Made by a program: the position numbers and the translations under genes. Below the pieces are notes generated by a model. It worked only from the letters and a program-made list of their open reading frames with translations, did no database searches and had not been told where the DNA came from. From positions 558,001-622,000 of the forward strand of contig CANNFY010000002.1 of NCBI GenBank assembly GCA_947504045.1: 64,000 nucleotides of DNA, read 5' to 3'. The stretch comes from an uncultured Maribacter sp. GTDB taxonomy: Bacteria; Bacteroidota; Bacteroidia; Flavobacteriales; Flavobacteriaceae. Below, one piece after another: positions 8,923 to 19,707 of the stretch; positions within the stretch are counted from its first letter, which is position 1, and every line of letters begins with the position of its first letter.

Positions 8923-9546
8923 ATGAAAGGTTTAAGAATCCTATTCGCAGTAATCGCCTTGTTCACAATTAACCTACATTATGGACAAGAAGAAGAAAAC
9001 AACCAAGAAGAATTATCTTTAGACAAAGGTAATATTAATAGTCAGTTTGAATATATTTATAAGAAATCTGGTAATTACAGAGCTGATGGAAAAAAATACG
9101 AAGTTGTTAGAGTAATCTCTTTAGACAAGCTAAAGCAAAACGTTTTAGACTCTTTACGTGTATATAACATAAAAGAAGATGGGTTAAAATCTACCATTGC
9201 AGGTCATGAAACTACTATAGCTTCTTTAGAAAAAAAATTATCAGAAACTACAAATAACCTAACCTCTGTAACAGAAGAAAAAGACAGTATGTCCTTTTTA
9301 GGTATATCTGTATCTAAAGGAACTTATAATGCTATTTTATGGACTATTATAACATGTTTACTTCTATTACTTTTAGGTTTTATTTATAAATTTAGAAGAA
9401 GTAATGTTTTAACCCAAGAAGCAAAAACTGCTTTAACAGAAGTAGAAACAGAATACGAAGACCACAGAAGAAGAGCTTTAGAAAGAGAACAAAAGATAAG
9501 TAGACAACTACAAGACGAAATAAATAAGTACAAAAAAAATAAATAA
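8923..9546 (+). CDS. Exported coiled-coil single-span membrane protein next to trmD
   Basis: No function is recognised. The 207-residue protein has a signal peptide (about residues 1-21), an acidic segment, a probable coiled coil (about 90-125), one membrane span (about 138-158), and a second charged helical region to the end rich in Arg, Glu and Lys. Its place just before trmD and rplS is one I associate with flavobacterial genomes, where automatic annotation has sometimes copied the trmD name onto it. It has no methyltransferase motif. A terminator follows at 9550-9576, so it is transcribed separately from trmD. Confidence 0.8.
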   Translation: MKGLRILFAVIALFTINLHYGQEEENNQEELSLDKGNINSQFEYIYKKSGNYRADGKKYEVVRVISLDKLKQNVLDSLRVYNIKEDGLKSTIAGHETTIASLEKKLSETTNNLTSVTEEKDSMSFLGISVSKGTYNAILWTIITCLLLLLLGFIYKFRRSNVLTQEAKTALTEVETEYEDHRRRALEREQKISRQLQDEINKYKKNK

Positions 9547-9549
9547 TTA

Positions 9550-9576
9550 AAAGCTCCTTAATTGGAGCTTTTTTTT
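9550..9576 (+). terminator. Intrinsic terminator before trmD
   Basis: An 8-bp stem (9550-9557 with 9564-9571) with a six-base loop leads into a T run ending at 9576. Confidence 0.85.
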
Positions 9577-9634
9577 GTTAAATACAAATAAATATCCACA
9601 CCTAAAATAAACACAACAATATACTATATTTCAC

Positions 9635-9642
9635 TATTTTTG
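9635..9642 (+). promoter_or_regulatory. -7 promoter element (TATTTTTG) of trmD
   Basis: An exact TAnnTTTG match lies 26 bases before the trmD ATG, predicting a leader of about 20 bases. Confidence 0.55.
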
Positions 9643-9667
9643 TACTTTATATAAAAGCTACTATTAG

Positions 9668-10342
9668 ATGCGTATTGACATAATAACAGTATTGCCCGAA
9701 TTACTAAAAAGCCCTTTTGAAGCATCTATTTTAAAAAGAGCTATAGAAAAAAAATTAGTAGAAGTACATTTTCATAATATTAGAGATTACACAGACAAAA
9801 GCTATAACCAAGTAGATGATTATCAATTTGGTGGTGGCGCTGGTATGGTATTAATGATAGAACCAATAGACAAGTGCATTTCTAAATTAAAATCTGAAAG
9901 AGATTACGACGAAGTAATTTATATGACACCAGATGGTCATACCCTAAATCAAAAATTAGCCAACAGACTTTCTTTAAAAGGAAACTTAATAATTTTATGT
10001 GGCCACTACAAAGGAGTAGATCAACGTGTAAGAGATTTATTTATTACAAAAGAAATATCTGTAGGTGATTATGTATTATCAGGCGGAGAGTTAGGAGCCG
10101 CTATATTATGTGATGCTGTTATTAGGTTAATTCCAGGAGTTTTAAGTAATGAAACCTCTGCCCTAACAGATACTTTCCAAGATAATCTTTTAGCCCCACC
10201 AATATACACTAGGCCTGCAGAATATAAAGGCCATAAAGTACCAGAAATACTATTATCAGGAAACTTTCCAAAAATTGAAGAATGGAGAGAAAATGAGGCC
10301 ATAAAAAGAACCGAAGAATTACGACCTGACCTACTAAAATAA
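9668..10342 (+). CDS. trmD: tRNA (guanine-37-N1)-methyltransferase
   Basis: TrmD methylates G37 next to the anticodon of some tRNAs and so limits frameshifting. The 224-residue protein shows the family landmarks: N-terminal [12 protein letters not shown], the conserved FGGGAGMV loop, the SAM-binding trefoil-knot region with [11 protein letters not shown] and [12 protein letters not shown], and the C-terminal [18 protein letters not shown]. It is followed by rplS, a common pairing, but rplS here has its own good promoter in the 136-base gap. Confidence 0.97.
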   Translation: MRIDIITVLPELLKSPFEASILKRAIEKKLVEVHFHNIRDYTDKSYNQVDDYQFGGGAGMVLMIEPIDKCISKLKSERDYDEVIYMTPDGHTLNQKLANRLSLKGNLIILCGHYKGVDQRVRDLFITKEISVGDYVLSGGELGAAILCDAVIRLIPGVLSNETSALTDTFQDNLLAPPIYTRPAEYKGHKVPEILLSGNFPKIEEWRENEAIKRTEELRPDLLK

Positions 10343-10380
10343 CACTAAACCAATTACATTAAAAAATAGCAAAAATATAC

Positions 10381-10410
10381 TTGCCAGTATTAATATTATA
10401 TGTATTTTTG
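10381..10410 (+). promoter_or_regulatory. rplS promoter: TTG - 19 bases - TATTTTTG
   Basis: A -33 TTG at 10381-10383 and a perfect -7 TATTTTTG at 10403-10410 are separated by 19 bases, the canonical Bacteroidota spacing. This is the best two-part promoter I see in the window. The predicted leader is about 62 bases. Confidence 0.75.
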
Positions 10411-10420
10411 CAAACTATTA

Positions 10421-10454
10421 AAATAACCTCTGACGAAAATCGTGAATGTTATTT
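10421..10454 (+). promoter_or_regulatory. Hairpin in the rplS leader (candidate autoregulatory site)
   Basis: A 7-bp stem (10421-10427 with 10448-10454) encloses a 4-bp stem (10433-10436 with 10440-10443) capped by AAA. It lies entirely between the predicted transcription start and the rplS ATG. Ribosomal protein leaders often bind their own product, so this is a candidate site, inferred only from position and pairing. Confidence 0.4.
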
Positions 10455-10478
10455 AATTTAAAAAATTAAAAAGATAAG

Positions 10479-10829
10479 ATGGAATCACTTATTAAATTTG
10501 TAGAAAACGAATTAGTTCCTAAAAAAGATTTTCCTGATTTCTCTGCAGGAGATACAATTACAGTATACTACGAGATTAAAGAAGGAGAAAAAACACGTAC
10601 ACAGTTTTTTAAAGGTGTAGTAATACAAAGAAGAGGTTCTGGTGCTACAGAAACTTTTACAATCAGAAAAATGTCTGGTACTATTGGGGTAGAACGTATT
10701 TTCCCAATTAACTTACCTGCATTACAAAAAATAGAACTTAACAAAAGAGGAAAAGTTCGTAGAGCTAGAATATTTTACTTTAGAGGCCTTACTGGTAAAA
10801 AAGCTAGAATTAAAGAAGTTCGTAAATAA
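10479..10829 (+). CDS. rplS: 50S ribosomal protein L19 (bL19)
   Basis: L19 sits at the 30S-50S interface of the ribosome. The 116-residue protein has the family pattern FPDFSAGDTITVYYEI, RTQFFKGVVIQRRG, the GVERIFPINLP turn and the basic tail RRARIFYFRGLTGKKARIKE. It has its own promoter and a strong terminator, so it is expressed at least partly apart from trmD. Confidence 0.98.
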   Translation: MESLIKFVENELVPKKDFPDFSAGDTITVYYEIKEGEKTRTQFFKGVVIQRRGSGATETFTIRKMSGTIGVERIFPINLPALQKIELNKRGKVRRARIFYFRGLTGKKARIKEVRK

Positions 10830-10851
10830 AAGAACAAAATATTATTTATAT

Positions 10852-10879
10852 AAAAGCACTGTTTTAAACAGTGCTTTTT
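10852..10879 (+). terminator. Strong intrinsic terminator after rplS
   Basis: A stem of about 12 bp (from 10852 on the left arm to 10878 on the right) is rich in GC at its centre and runs into TTTTTG. Confidence 0.85.
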
Positions 10880-11311
10880 GTGTTATTAACAACTGTTAAT
10901 AACTATAGTTTATAAACTGTTTATTATTAAATAAGATAAAATTACCTAATCTTATCATTTTTTTATTACATTGTATACTAGTTAGTAAGCATTAGAAATA
11001 ATGTCACTCAACTAACTTTTATAAAGTTTACGTTCTTTATATTGTTGTAGTTTTCTTAAAAAGAAAATAAATAACTTTATTCAACATTAAGAGAACTGTT
11101 ACTATTTACGTAAAGTTATTAGTAACATTAAAATATATTAAAATTATAGCCTGTATACATTTAGTATATTTTAAATAACAAATAAGTGACAATTAAATAA
11201 TTAGCGACACAATTCTAATTGCCACAAACGTTGAAGTAGTTGTAAAAGCAATCAATGGTTGCCGTTTTATCCTTAAAAATAGAACAAAAAGTTTTACATA
11301 CTATTTCTAAG
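10880..11311. other. Non-coding region with a series of inverted repeats
   Basis: The 626-base gap between rplS and icd holds no supported protein gene, tRNA or rRNA. It holds a row of perfect inverted repeats: 10885-10891/10894-10900; 10931-10937/10949-10955; 10980-10986/11011-11017 enclosing 10990-10994/10999-11003 with a GAAA tetraloop; 11020-11026/11035-11041; 11051-11057/11061-11067; 11070-11079/11111-11120; and 11097-11103/11121-11127. The last two cannot easily form together. The DNA is AT-rich, so some of these arise by chance. Confidence 0.45.
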
Positions 11312-11345
11312 AAGCCATATCCCGTACGTGTACAGGATATGGCTT
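11162..11345 (+). ncRNA. Candidate small RNA upstream of icd
   Basis: A strong terminator at 11312-11345 ends a transcript that has no protein gene upstream, while icd has its own promoter element downstream of it. That implies a separate RNA, or a long rplS read-through end. Possible pairings are 11162-11167 with 11298-11303 around an inner arm (11218-11222 with 11248-11252). A near-match -7 element (TACATTTA) lies at 11156-11163. The overall shape would allow a 6S-like RNA, but I recognise no diagnostic sequence and do not name it. Confidence 0.3.
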
Positions 11346-11348
11346 TTA
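11312..11348 (+). terminator. Strong intrinsic terminator with no protein gene upstream
   Basis: An 11-bp perfect stem (11312-11322 with 11335-11345) has a 12-base loop and is followed by TTTATT. Confidence 0.75.
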
Positions 11349-11419
11349 TTATTAACAAAATTTCTTAAAATTCTACAGTTTAGCACAATTCCCATACAAA
11401 CAAAAACCGTTTTATATTG

Positions 11420-11427
11420 TATATTTG
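11420..11427 (+). promoter_or_regulatory. -7 promoter element (TATATTTG) of icd
   Basis: An exact TAnnTTTG match lies 29 bases before the icd ATG and downstream of the terminator at 11312-11348, giving icd its own transcript. Confidence 0.6.
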
Positions 11428-11446
11428 CAGCGCTTTAACTTAATGA

Positions 11447-13672
<2,226 letters not shown>

Positions 13673-13695
13673 ACACATATTTGTGTAAAAAAAAT

Positions 13696-13724
13696 AAGCC
13701 CTTGTTTTTTAACAAGGGCTTTTT
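13696..13724 (+). terminator. Intrinsic terminator after icd
   Basis: An 11-bp stem (13696-13706 with 13711-13721) with a TTTT loop runs into a T tract. Confidence 0.85.
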
Positions 13725-13789
13725 ACATTAAAATAATGTAAATTGTAAGATAAGCTGGTTATTCCTGACTATTTTTACAAAAAACACTA

Positions 13790-16162
13790 ATGACGTTTCT
13801 TTTTAAAATTTGTACTTTCTTTTTTTTAAGTATTTCATTTTTATCCTACAGTCAACAAAATTATACTCTAAGCGGTGTTGTTTCTCAAAAAAATAGCAAC
13901 GAAACTCTTATTGGAGTAACCATTGCAATACCAGAACTACAAACAGGAGTAATTACAAATGAATACGGCTTTTACTCTATTACACTGCCAGAAGGTTCAT
14001 ATACTATAATAACTAGTTATTTAGGGTTTAAAGAAATTAGAAAAAACATCACTCTAACACAAAACGAAAAAATAAATTTTCAGCTTTCAGAAGAAGCAGA
14101 GTTGTTACAAGAAGTTATTGTTACCAAAGATAAAGAGCGAGTAGATATTAGAAAACCGCAAATGAGTGTAAACACACTAAAAGCAGAAACAATAAAAAAC
14201 ATACCTGTAATACTTGGAGAAGCAGATATTGTAAAATCTATTCTTCTTCTTCCTGGAGTTACAAATGCTGGCGAGGGTGCTTCTGGTTTTAATGTACGAG
14301 GAGGATCTGCAGACCAAAATCTTATTTTATTAGACGAGGCTACTATTTTTAATTCCTCTCACTTATTTGGGTTCTTTTCAGTATTTAACCCTGATGCTAT
14401 AAAAAATATAAAACTTTATAAAGGTGGCATACCAGCAAGATATGGTGGTAGAGTTTCTTCTGTATTAGACATTTTTCAGAAAGAAGGCAACAGTAAAGAA
14501 ATTAAAGTAAATGGTGGCTTAGGTTTAGTAGCAAGCAGATTATTAGTAGAAGGCCCGTTAATAAAAGAAAAATCCGCTTTTTTAATTGGAGGTCGTGCCT
14601 CCTATGCACATTTGTTTTTTCCTTTATTTAATTTAGACAACACTGCCTATTTTTTTGACTTAAACACAAAGTTCAATTACAAAATAAACCAAAATAACAA
14701 TCTTTATTTATCTGGCTATTTTGGAAGAGATGTATTTAGTATTAGTGATAGTTTTGTTAATACCTACGGTAATTCTTTTGGAAATTTTAGATGGAATCAT
14801 TTATTTTCAGACAAATTATTCTCTAACCTTTCTTTAATATACTCTAACTACTATTACGGTTTAAAATTAGATTTTGTAGGCTTTAATTGGAATTCTGGAA
14901 TTGAAAATTTTAATGTCAAATACGATTTAAAACATTATTTAAGTAACGACTTACAAGTAAACTACGGGCTAAATAATATTTATTACAAATTTAACCCTGG
15001 CGAAATAGAACCCAGTAGCGCAAGTTCTGGTATAACACAACAACAATTAACTCAAAAATTTGCTAATGAGTTTGCTGCATATATAGATATAGAACAGAAT
15101 TTAACACAAAACTTATCTTTACAATATGGCTTACGTTTTAGCTATTTTAACAGATTAGGACAAGATAAAATTAATATCTATGAGAATAATGAAGCCGTAA
15201 TTTTTAACGAAGAGTTTCAATTATACCATTCCGCAACCCCAATACAAACCAATAACGCCAAAGGCAAAAGCCTAGAATCATTTTTTAATTTAGAACCTCG
15301 TATAGGCTTCTCCTATACATTTAATAAAAACAATGCTATTAAAGGTAGTTACACTAGATTATCACAATACCTTCATTTGCTTTCCAACACAAGCTCCCCT
15401 ACTCCTTTAGATGTTTGGACACCTAGTGGGCCATTTACTAAACCACAACTTTTAGATCAATTTGCCATAGGTTATTTTAAAACTATAAACAATAATAAAT
15501 ATAGCCTAGAAACAGAAGGCTTTTATAAAAAAGTAAAAAACAGAATAGATTATATAGATGGAGCAAATTTAATAGCTAATGATGCTATAGAGCAAATAAT
15601 TTTAAACGGCAAAGCTAGATCCTATGGCTTAGAGCTTTTATTTCGAAAAAATGAAGGAAAATTAAAAGGTTGGTTTGCATATACTATTTCTAAATCTGAA
15701 CAAAAAACTCCTGGTAGAAATTCATCCGAAACTGGTATAAACTTTGGAGAATGGTACAACACACCTTATGACAAAACCCATGACCTATCGCTATACGCAA
15801 GTTACCAGTTTAATAAAAAATGGAATATAAATACAAATTTAATATACCAAACTGGGCAACCAACTAATTATCCCGTTGGTCAATTTCAATTTCAAGGGCT
15901 AACTGTTCCGTTTTACGGACTTAGAAATAATGAGCGTCTACCAAATTACCACAGAATAGATTTATCCGCCACATTAACCCCTAAAAAAAGCGCTCAAAAA
16001 AAAGTAAAAAGCGAGTGGGTATTTAGTGTATACAATATATATAATAGAAAAAATGCAGCTTCTATTAATTTTAATAGAAATACCGAAACAGGAAATAATG
16101 AAGCTATACGAACCTCTATTTTTGGTGTCGTACCTGCCGTAACCTATAACTTTAAATTTTAA
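13790..16162 (+). CDS. TonB-dependent receptor with carboxypeptidase-like N-terminal domain
   Basis: This 790-residue outer-membrane protein has a signal peptide (residues 1-21), then a carboxypeptidase-regulatory-like domain (about 25-105), a plug domain (about 120-230, with NVRGGSADQNLILLDEA and GGIPARYGGR) and a beta-barrel ending in an aromatic-type C-terminus (YNFKF). It would import a ligand using TonB energy; the ligand is unknown. DUF4249 follows after four bases, a pairing common in Flavobacteria. A TATTTTTA near-match to the -7 element lies before the gene. Confidence 0.92.
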   Translation: MTFLFKICTFFFLSISFLSYSQQNYTLSGVVSQKNSNETLIGVTIAIPELQTGVITNEYGFYSITLPEGSYTIITSYLGFKEIRKNITLTQNEKINFQLSEEAELLQEVIVTKDKERVDIRKPQMSVNTLKAETIKNIPVILGEADIVKSILLLPGVTNAGEGASGFNVRGGSADQNLILLDEATIFNSSHLFGFFSVFNPDAIKNIKLYKGGIPARYGGRVSSVLDIFQKEGNSKEIKVNGGLGLVASRLLVEGPLIKEKSAFLIGGRASYAHLFFPLFNLDNTAYFFDLNTKFNYKINQNNNLYLSGYFGRDVFSISDSFVNTYGNSFGNFRWNHLFSDKLFSNLSLIYSNYYYGLKLDFVGFNWNSGIENFNVKYDLKHYLSNDLQVNYGLNNIYYKFNPGEIEPSSASSGITQQQLTQKFANEFAAYIDIEQNLTQNLSLQYGLRFSYFNRLGQDKINIYENNEAVIFNEEFQLYHSATPIQTNNAKGKSLESFFNLEPRIGFSYTFNKNNAIKGSYTRLSQYLHLLSNTSSPTPLDVWTPSGPFTKPQLLDQFAIGYFKTINNNKYSLETEGFYKKVKNRIDYIDGANLIANDAIEQIILNGKARSYGLELLFRKNEGKLKGWFAYTISKSEQKTPGRNSSETGINFGEWYNTPYDKTHDLSLYASYQFNKKWNINTNLIYQTGQPTNYPVGQFQFQGLTVPFYGLRNNERLPNYHRIDLSATLTPKKSAQKKVKSEWVFSVYNIYNRKNAASINFNRNTETGNNEAIRTSIFGVVPAVTYNFKF

Positions 16163-16166
16163 AGCC

Positions 16167-16997
16167 ATGAAGAACATCATATTTATATTAGCGCTATGCT
16201 TCTTCTCTTTATCTTGTGAAGATGTTATAGAGGTAAACACTCCCTCTGTAGAACCAAAACTAAATATAGATGCTCTAATACGTGTAGATACAAGTAACAC
16301 AAGAACCTCTGTAAGAGTACTCGCCAATACTACCAACTCTTTTTTTAATGAAATAGAACCAGCTACACTAAGTCAAATATTTATTATCAATTTAAATACA
16401 GAAGAAAGCTTACTATTATCAGAATCTGAAGAAGGGGTTTATGTTGGTGCAGAAAACACTTCTTTTTTTACTTCGGGCGAATTAATATTATATATAACGC
16501 ATTTAGACCAAACTTATGCTGCAAGAGCAAGTTTTATAGAAGCATCACCAATTACAAAACTAGAACAAGGAGATGGTACTTTATTTGAAGGTACCGAAAC
16601 CGAGATTATAGTTGCTTTTGAAGACGAACCCAGTAAAGAAAATTTTTATTTATTTGATTTTGATTTTAATGAATATCTAGTTACAGAAGATGAATTTTAT
16701 GAAGGAAAAGAATTTGAATTTTCTTATTTTTATAATGATGATATTACATCTGGAATGGAAATTACTATAAATTTATTAGGCGTAGATGAAGCGTTTTTTA
16801 ATTATATGAATTTATTAATTATACAAAGTGGAGGCAATCAAGGGCCTTTTCAAACTCCAGTAGCTACAGTAAAAGGGAATATTACAAACGTAACAGGATC
16901 AACAGATATTAATAATCTAACTATAAACACAGAAAATGCTGCTTTTGGGTATTTTGCTGTTTGCCAAACTTTTTCAAAATCTATAACAATTGAGTAA
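16167..16997 (+). CDS. DUF4249 family lipoprotein, partner of the TonB receptor
   Basis: This 276-residue protein has a lipoprotein signal with the lipobox Cys near residue 17 (FSLSC), and its sequence after that fits DUF4249, an extracellular family usually encoded directly after a TonB-dependent receptor. By analogy with SusD it may help capture the receptor's ligand at the cell surface, which is inference. It is very acidic and rich in Asn, Thr and Glu. It lies four bases after the receptor gene and three bases before the next gene, so all three are cotranscribed. Confidence 0.85.
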   Translation: MKNIIFILALCFFSLSCEDVIEVNTPSVEPKLNIDALIRVDTSNTRTSVRVLANTTNSFFNEIEPATLSQIFIINLNTEESLLLSESEEGVYVGAENTSFFTSGELILYITHLDQTYAARASFIEASPITKLEQGDGTLFEGTETEIIVAFEDEPSKENFYLFDFDFNEYLVTEDEFYEGKEFEFSYFYNDDITSGMEITINLLGVDEAFFNYMNLLIIQSGGNQGPFQTPVATVKGNITNVTGSTDINNLTINTENAAFGYFAVCQTFSKSITIE

Positions 16998-17000
16998 CGC

Positions 17001-17234
17001 ATGAGAACAAATAAAGAACAAATGATGAAAGGTGTTAAATATATGGCATACACAATTCTTCTTATGTTTACAGCACCTATTGCCCTATACCAAGCATTTA
17101 AAAACCAAAATCACCCTTTTTTTATACCCGTATTAATTATTGGGGCAATACTTGCCATTGCTGCAATAGGCATGGGTTTTTATAGTATAAAGGTAATTAT
17201 GGATGGTATTTTTAATAAAAAACCAAAATCTTAA
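17001..17234 (+). CDS. Small two-span membrane protein (DUF6095-like)
   Basis: This 77-residue protein has two hydrophobic segments (about residues 14-31 and 41-66) and a basic C-terminus. I take it for the small flavobacterial family DUF6095, of unknown function. It starts three bases after the DUF4249 gene and ends in a four-base convergent overlap with the minus-strand DUF4294 gene. Confidence 0.75.
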   Translation: MRTNKEQMMKGVKYMAYTILLMFTAPIALYQAFKNQNHPFFIPVLIIGAILAIAAIGMGFYSIKVIMDGIFNKKPKS

Positions 17235-17917
17235 TTCTTAGTGCTCGCAGTACCTTTCCATTTATTAATTAAAGAACCATATTCATAGTCTAAAACGGAC
17301 TCTTGCCGCTCTAATTTACCTTTAGCAAAAGCACGCTGTAAAATATCTTCAATAAGATAATCTTCATGTACGTTTACAGGATCATATTCTGCTTTTATTG
17401 TTATATCAAAAAAACCGGCAGTAGTATTATACCAAAAAGCTCTCCAACCACTTCTTAGTTCTTTAACCAAATCAAAACTTGTGTTTCCTGTTTGTCTATG
17501 CACAAGCTTAACTAAAATTTGTCCTTCTGTTCTAGTAAATTTTTTGAGTTTTTCAGAAAACTCATCTTCAATAGATTTTTGCACCTCTTTAGTATACTTT
17601 TTTCTTTTACTTTTCTTCTTAATAAGTAATAAAGTATCATTTAACTCTTCTAAACGCTCTGCAGCTAACTTAGCATAAGGGTAAACTTTTAAAGTTTTTC
17701 TTCTAAGAATATAATATTTAAGCTTTTCCTCATAGCTATCAAACTTTAATTTTCCAAAAACATATGCCTCTCTTAAAGAAATGGAACTCTGAAAAACAGA
17801 ATCTCCTTGTACTTTAATTAGAGTTTCTCCAATAGTATCTGTTTCTTGTTCTTGATTTTGACCAGAAACAACGATCATCAGAAACAATGCCATAAAAAAT
17901 AATACTGTCTTTTTCAT
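17231..17917 (-). CDS. DUF4294 family exported protein
   Basis: This 228-residue protein has a signal peptide (MKKTVLFFMALFLMIVVSG), then a family-typical region with LREAYVFGKLKF, YYILRRKTLKVYPYAKLAAERL and a lysine-rich helix, and later GQILVKLVHRQTG and LRSGWRAFWYNTTA. The family is restricted to Bacteroidota and its function is unknown. An in-frame ATG exists at 17947, but it lies within the -7 promoter element at 17945-17952, so I place the start at 17917, where a normal signal peptide begins. Confidence 0.82.
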   Translation of the reverse strand: MKKTVLFFMALFLMIVVSGQNQEQETDTIGETLIKVQGDSVFQSSISLREAYVFGKLKFDSYEEKLKYYILRRKTLKVYPYAKLAAERLEELNDTLLLIKKKSKRKKYTKEVQKSIEDEFSEKLKKFTRTEGQILVKLVHRQTGNTSFDLVKELRSGWRAFWYNTTAGFFDITIKAEYDPVNVHEDYLIEDILQRAFAKGKLERQESVLDYEYGSLINKWKGTASTKN

Positions 17918-17944
17918 TTTTCTTATGTACAACAAAAGCCTTGC

Positions 17945-17952
17945 CAAAATTA
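17945..17952 (-). promoter_or_regulatory. -7 promoter element (TAATTTTG) of DUF4294 gene
   Basis: An exact TAnnTTTG match on the minus strand lies 28 bases before the ATG at 17917. It excludes the upstream ATG at 17947 as the start on this transcript. Confidence 0.55.
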
Positions 17953-17996
17953 ACGATAAAAAACGAGCGTTATTACTAAATACAACCTAATATTAG

Positions 17997-18004
17997 TAAG
18001 TTTG
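17997..18004 (+). promoter_or_regulatory. -7 promoter element (TAAGTTTG) of M42 peptidase gene
   Basis: An exact TAnnTTTG match lies 19 bases before the ATG at 18023, predicting a very short leader. Confidence 0.5.
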
Positions 18005-18022
18005 TATATAAAATAAAAGTTT

Positions 18023-19111
18023 ATGGCATCAAAGAAAATACTTACTAAGAAATCTATAGATTTCTTTGAAAAATATTTAAATAACGCTGCTCCTACAGGA
18101 TACGAATGGGAAGGGCAAAAAATATGGATGGACTACCTAAAACCATATGTAGACACATTTATAACAGACACTTACGGTACTGCAGTAGGTGTAATTAACC
18201 CAGACGCAAAATACAAAGTGGTTATAGAAGGGCATTCCGATGAAATTTCTTGGTATGTTAATTATATAACAGATAACGGACTTATTCATGTAATTCGTAA
18301 TGGTGGTAGTGATCACATGATTGCCCCTTCTAAATGGGTAAATATCCATACCAAAAAAGGAATTGTTAAAGGTATATTTGGATGGCCTGCAATACATACA
18401 AGAAAAGGACCTAAAGAAGATACACCGAAAATCGAAAATATTACAGTTGACGTTGGTGCTACAACTAAAGAAGAAGTAGAAAAATTAGGGGTACATGTTG
18501 GCTGTGTAATTACTTATCCTGATGAATTTCAAATTCTAAACAAAAACAAATTTGTTTGTAGAGCTATAGATAATAGAGCTGGCGGTTTTATGATTGCAGA
18601 AGTTGCGCGTCTTTTACACGAAAATAAAGACACATTACCTTTTGGTTTATACATTACAAACTCTGTACAAGAAGAAATAGGTTTACGTGGCGCAGAAATG
18701 ATTACACAAACAATTAAACCCAATGTTGCTATTGTAACTGATGTCTGTCACGACACCACTACTCCAATGATTAACAAAGCTGTACAAGGACATACAGAAA
18801 TTGGTGCAGGTCCTGTTATTTCTTACGCGCCAGCGGTACAAAATAAATTAAGAGAACGTATTATAGAAACTGCCGAAGAAAAGAAAATTCCTTTTCAAAG
18901 AATGGCAGCTTCTAGATCTACAGGAACAGACACAGATGCTTTTGCTTATAGCAATGGTGGTGTTGCTTCTGCATTAATATCTTTGCCGTTACGCTATATG
19001 CACACAACTGTAGAAACAGTACACCAAGATGATGTAGAAAACGTAATAAAACTTATTTACGAAACATTACTAACTATAAAAGAAGGCGAAACGTTTAGTT
19101 ATTTCGAATAA
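18023..19111 (+). CDS. M42 family metallopeptidase (aminopeptidase)
   Basis: M42 enzymes are cytoplasmic di-metal aminopeptidases that form tetrahedral shells and trim peptides. In this 362-residue protein the metal ligands and catalytic acids are visible in order: GHSDEISW, AIDNRAGGF, QEEIGLRGA (catalytic Glu pair), VTDVCHDTT and the C-terminal HTTVETVHQDD. Family members are often misnamed endoglucanase. It is monocistronic, with a -7 element upstream and a strong terminator downstream. Confidence 0.93.
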   Translation: MASKKILTKKSIDFFEKYLNNAAPTGYEWEGQKIWMDYLKPYVDTFITDTYGTAVGVINPDAKYKVVIEGHSDEISWYVNYITDNGLIHVIRNGGSDHMIAPSKWVNIHTKKGIVKGIFGWPAIHTRKGPKEDTPKIENITVDVGATTKEEVEKLGVHVGCVITYPDEFQILNKNKFVCRAIDNRAGGFMIAEVARLLHENKDTLPFGLYITNSVQEEIGLRGAEMITQTIKPNVAIVTDVCHDTTTPMINKAVQGHTEIGAGPVISYAPAVQNKLRERIIETAEEKKIPFQRMAASRSTGTDTDAFAYSNGGVASALISLPLRYMHTTVETVHQDDVENVIKLIYETLLTIKEGETFSYFE

Positions 19112-19117
19112 AACTTT

Positions 19118-19147
19118 AAATCCCTCCTCTATTCGGAGGGATTTTTT
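19118..19147 (+). terminator. Intrinsic terminator after M42 peptidase
   Basis: A 10-bp perfect stem (19118-19127 with 19135-19144) with a seven-base loop includes GC-rich CCCTCC and ends in TTTTTT. Confidence 0.9.
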
Positions 19148-19158
19148 ATTCTAATATT

Positions 19159-19707
19159 ATGGATGAATTAATTGATGTTCTAGATAGCGAAGGAAAACTA
19201 ACTGGTGAGACTATAATGAAAACTGTTGCTCATGAAAAAGGTATTTTTCACCAAACAGTACACATTTGGTTTTATACCCAAAAAGGAGAAATTTTATTAC
19301 AACAAAGAGGTAAAAATAAAAAAACTTTTCCCCTACTATGGGATGTTTCTGTAGCAGGACATATTGGTGCCGGAGAATCTGTAGAAACTTCTGCTCTTAG
19401 AGAGATTGAAGAAGAAATAGGTCTTCTAATTTCAAAAAAACAATTAGAAAAAATTGGCATTTTTAAATCTCTTCAAAAACACAGTAACACACTAATAGAC
19501 AACGAGTTTCACCACACTTTTTTAGTAGAATTAAACATCCCTTTAACACAATTAAAAAAACAAAAAAGCGAAGTAGAAGCATTAAAATTAACTCCCCTTT
19601 CTAATTTTACAAAACTTATACAGCCTAACAATTTTTCTAATAAATTAGTACCTCATAACCAACAATACTATAGTAAAATAATACTTGCAATAAAAAATAA
19701 GCTATAA
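19159..19707 (+). CDS. Nudix hydrolase (isopentenyl-diphosphate isomerase-like subgroup)
   Basis: This 182-residue protein has a perfect Nudix box, GX5EX7REUXEEXGU, beginning at GHIGAGE and ending in REIEEEIGL. The N-terminal DELIDVLDSEGKLTGE and HQTVHIWFY resemble YfcD-type Nudix proteins, which are relatives of isopentenyl-diphosphate isomerase. The substrate is unknown. It begins 12 bases after the upstream terminator and I see no exact promoter element, so its transcription is unclear. Confidence 0.9.
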   Translation: MDELIDVLDSEGKLTGETIMKTVAHEKGIFHQTVHIWFYTQKGEILLQQRGKNKKTFPLLWDVSVAGHIGAGESVETSALREIEEEIGLLISKKQLEKIGIFKSLQKHSNTLIDNEFHHTFLVELNIPLTQLKKQKSEVEALKLTPLSNFTKLIQPNNFSNKLVPHNQQYYSKIILAIKNKL

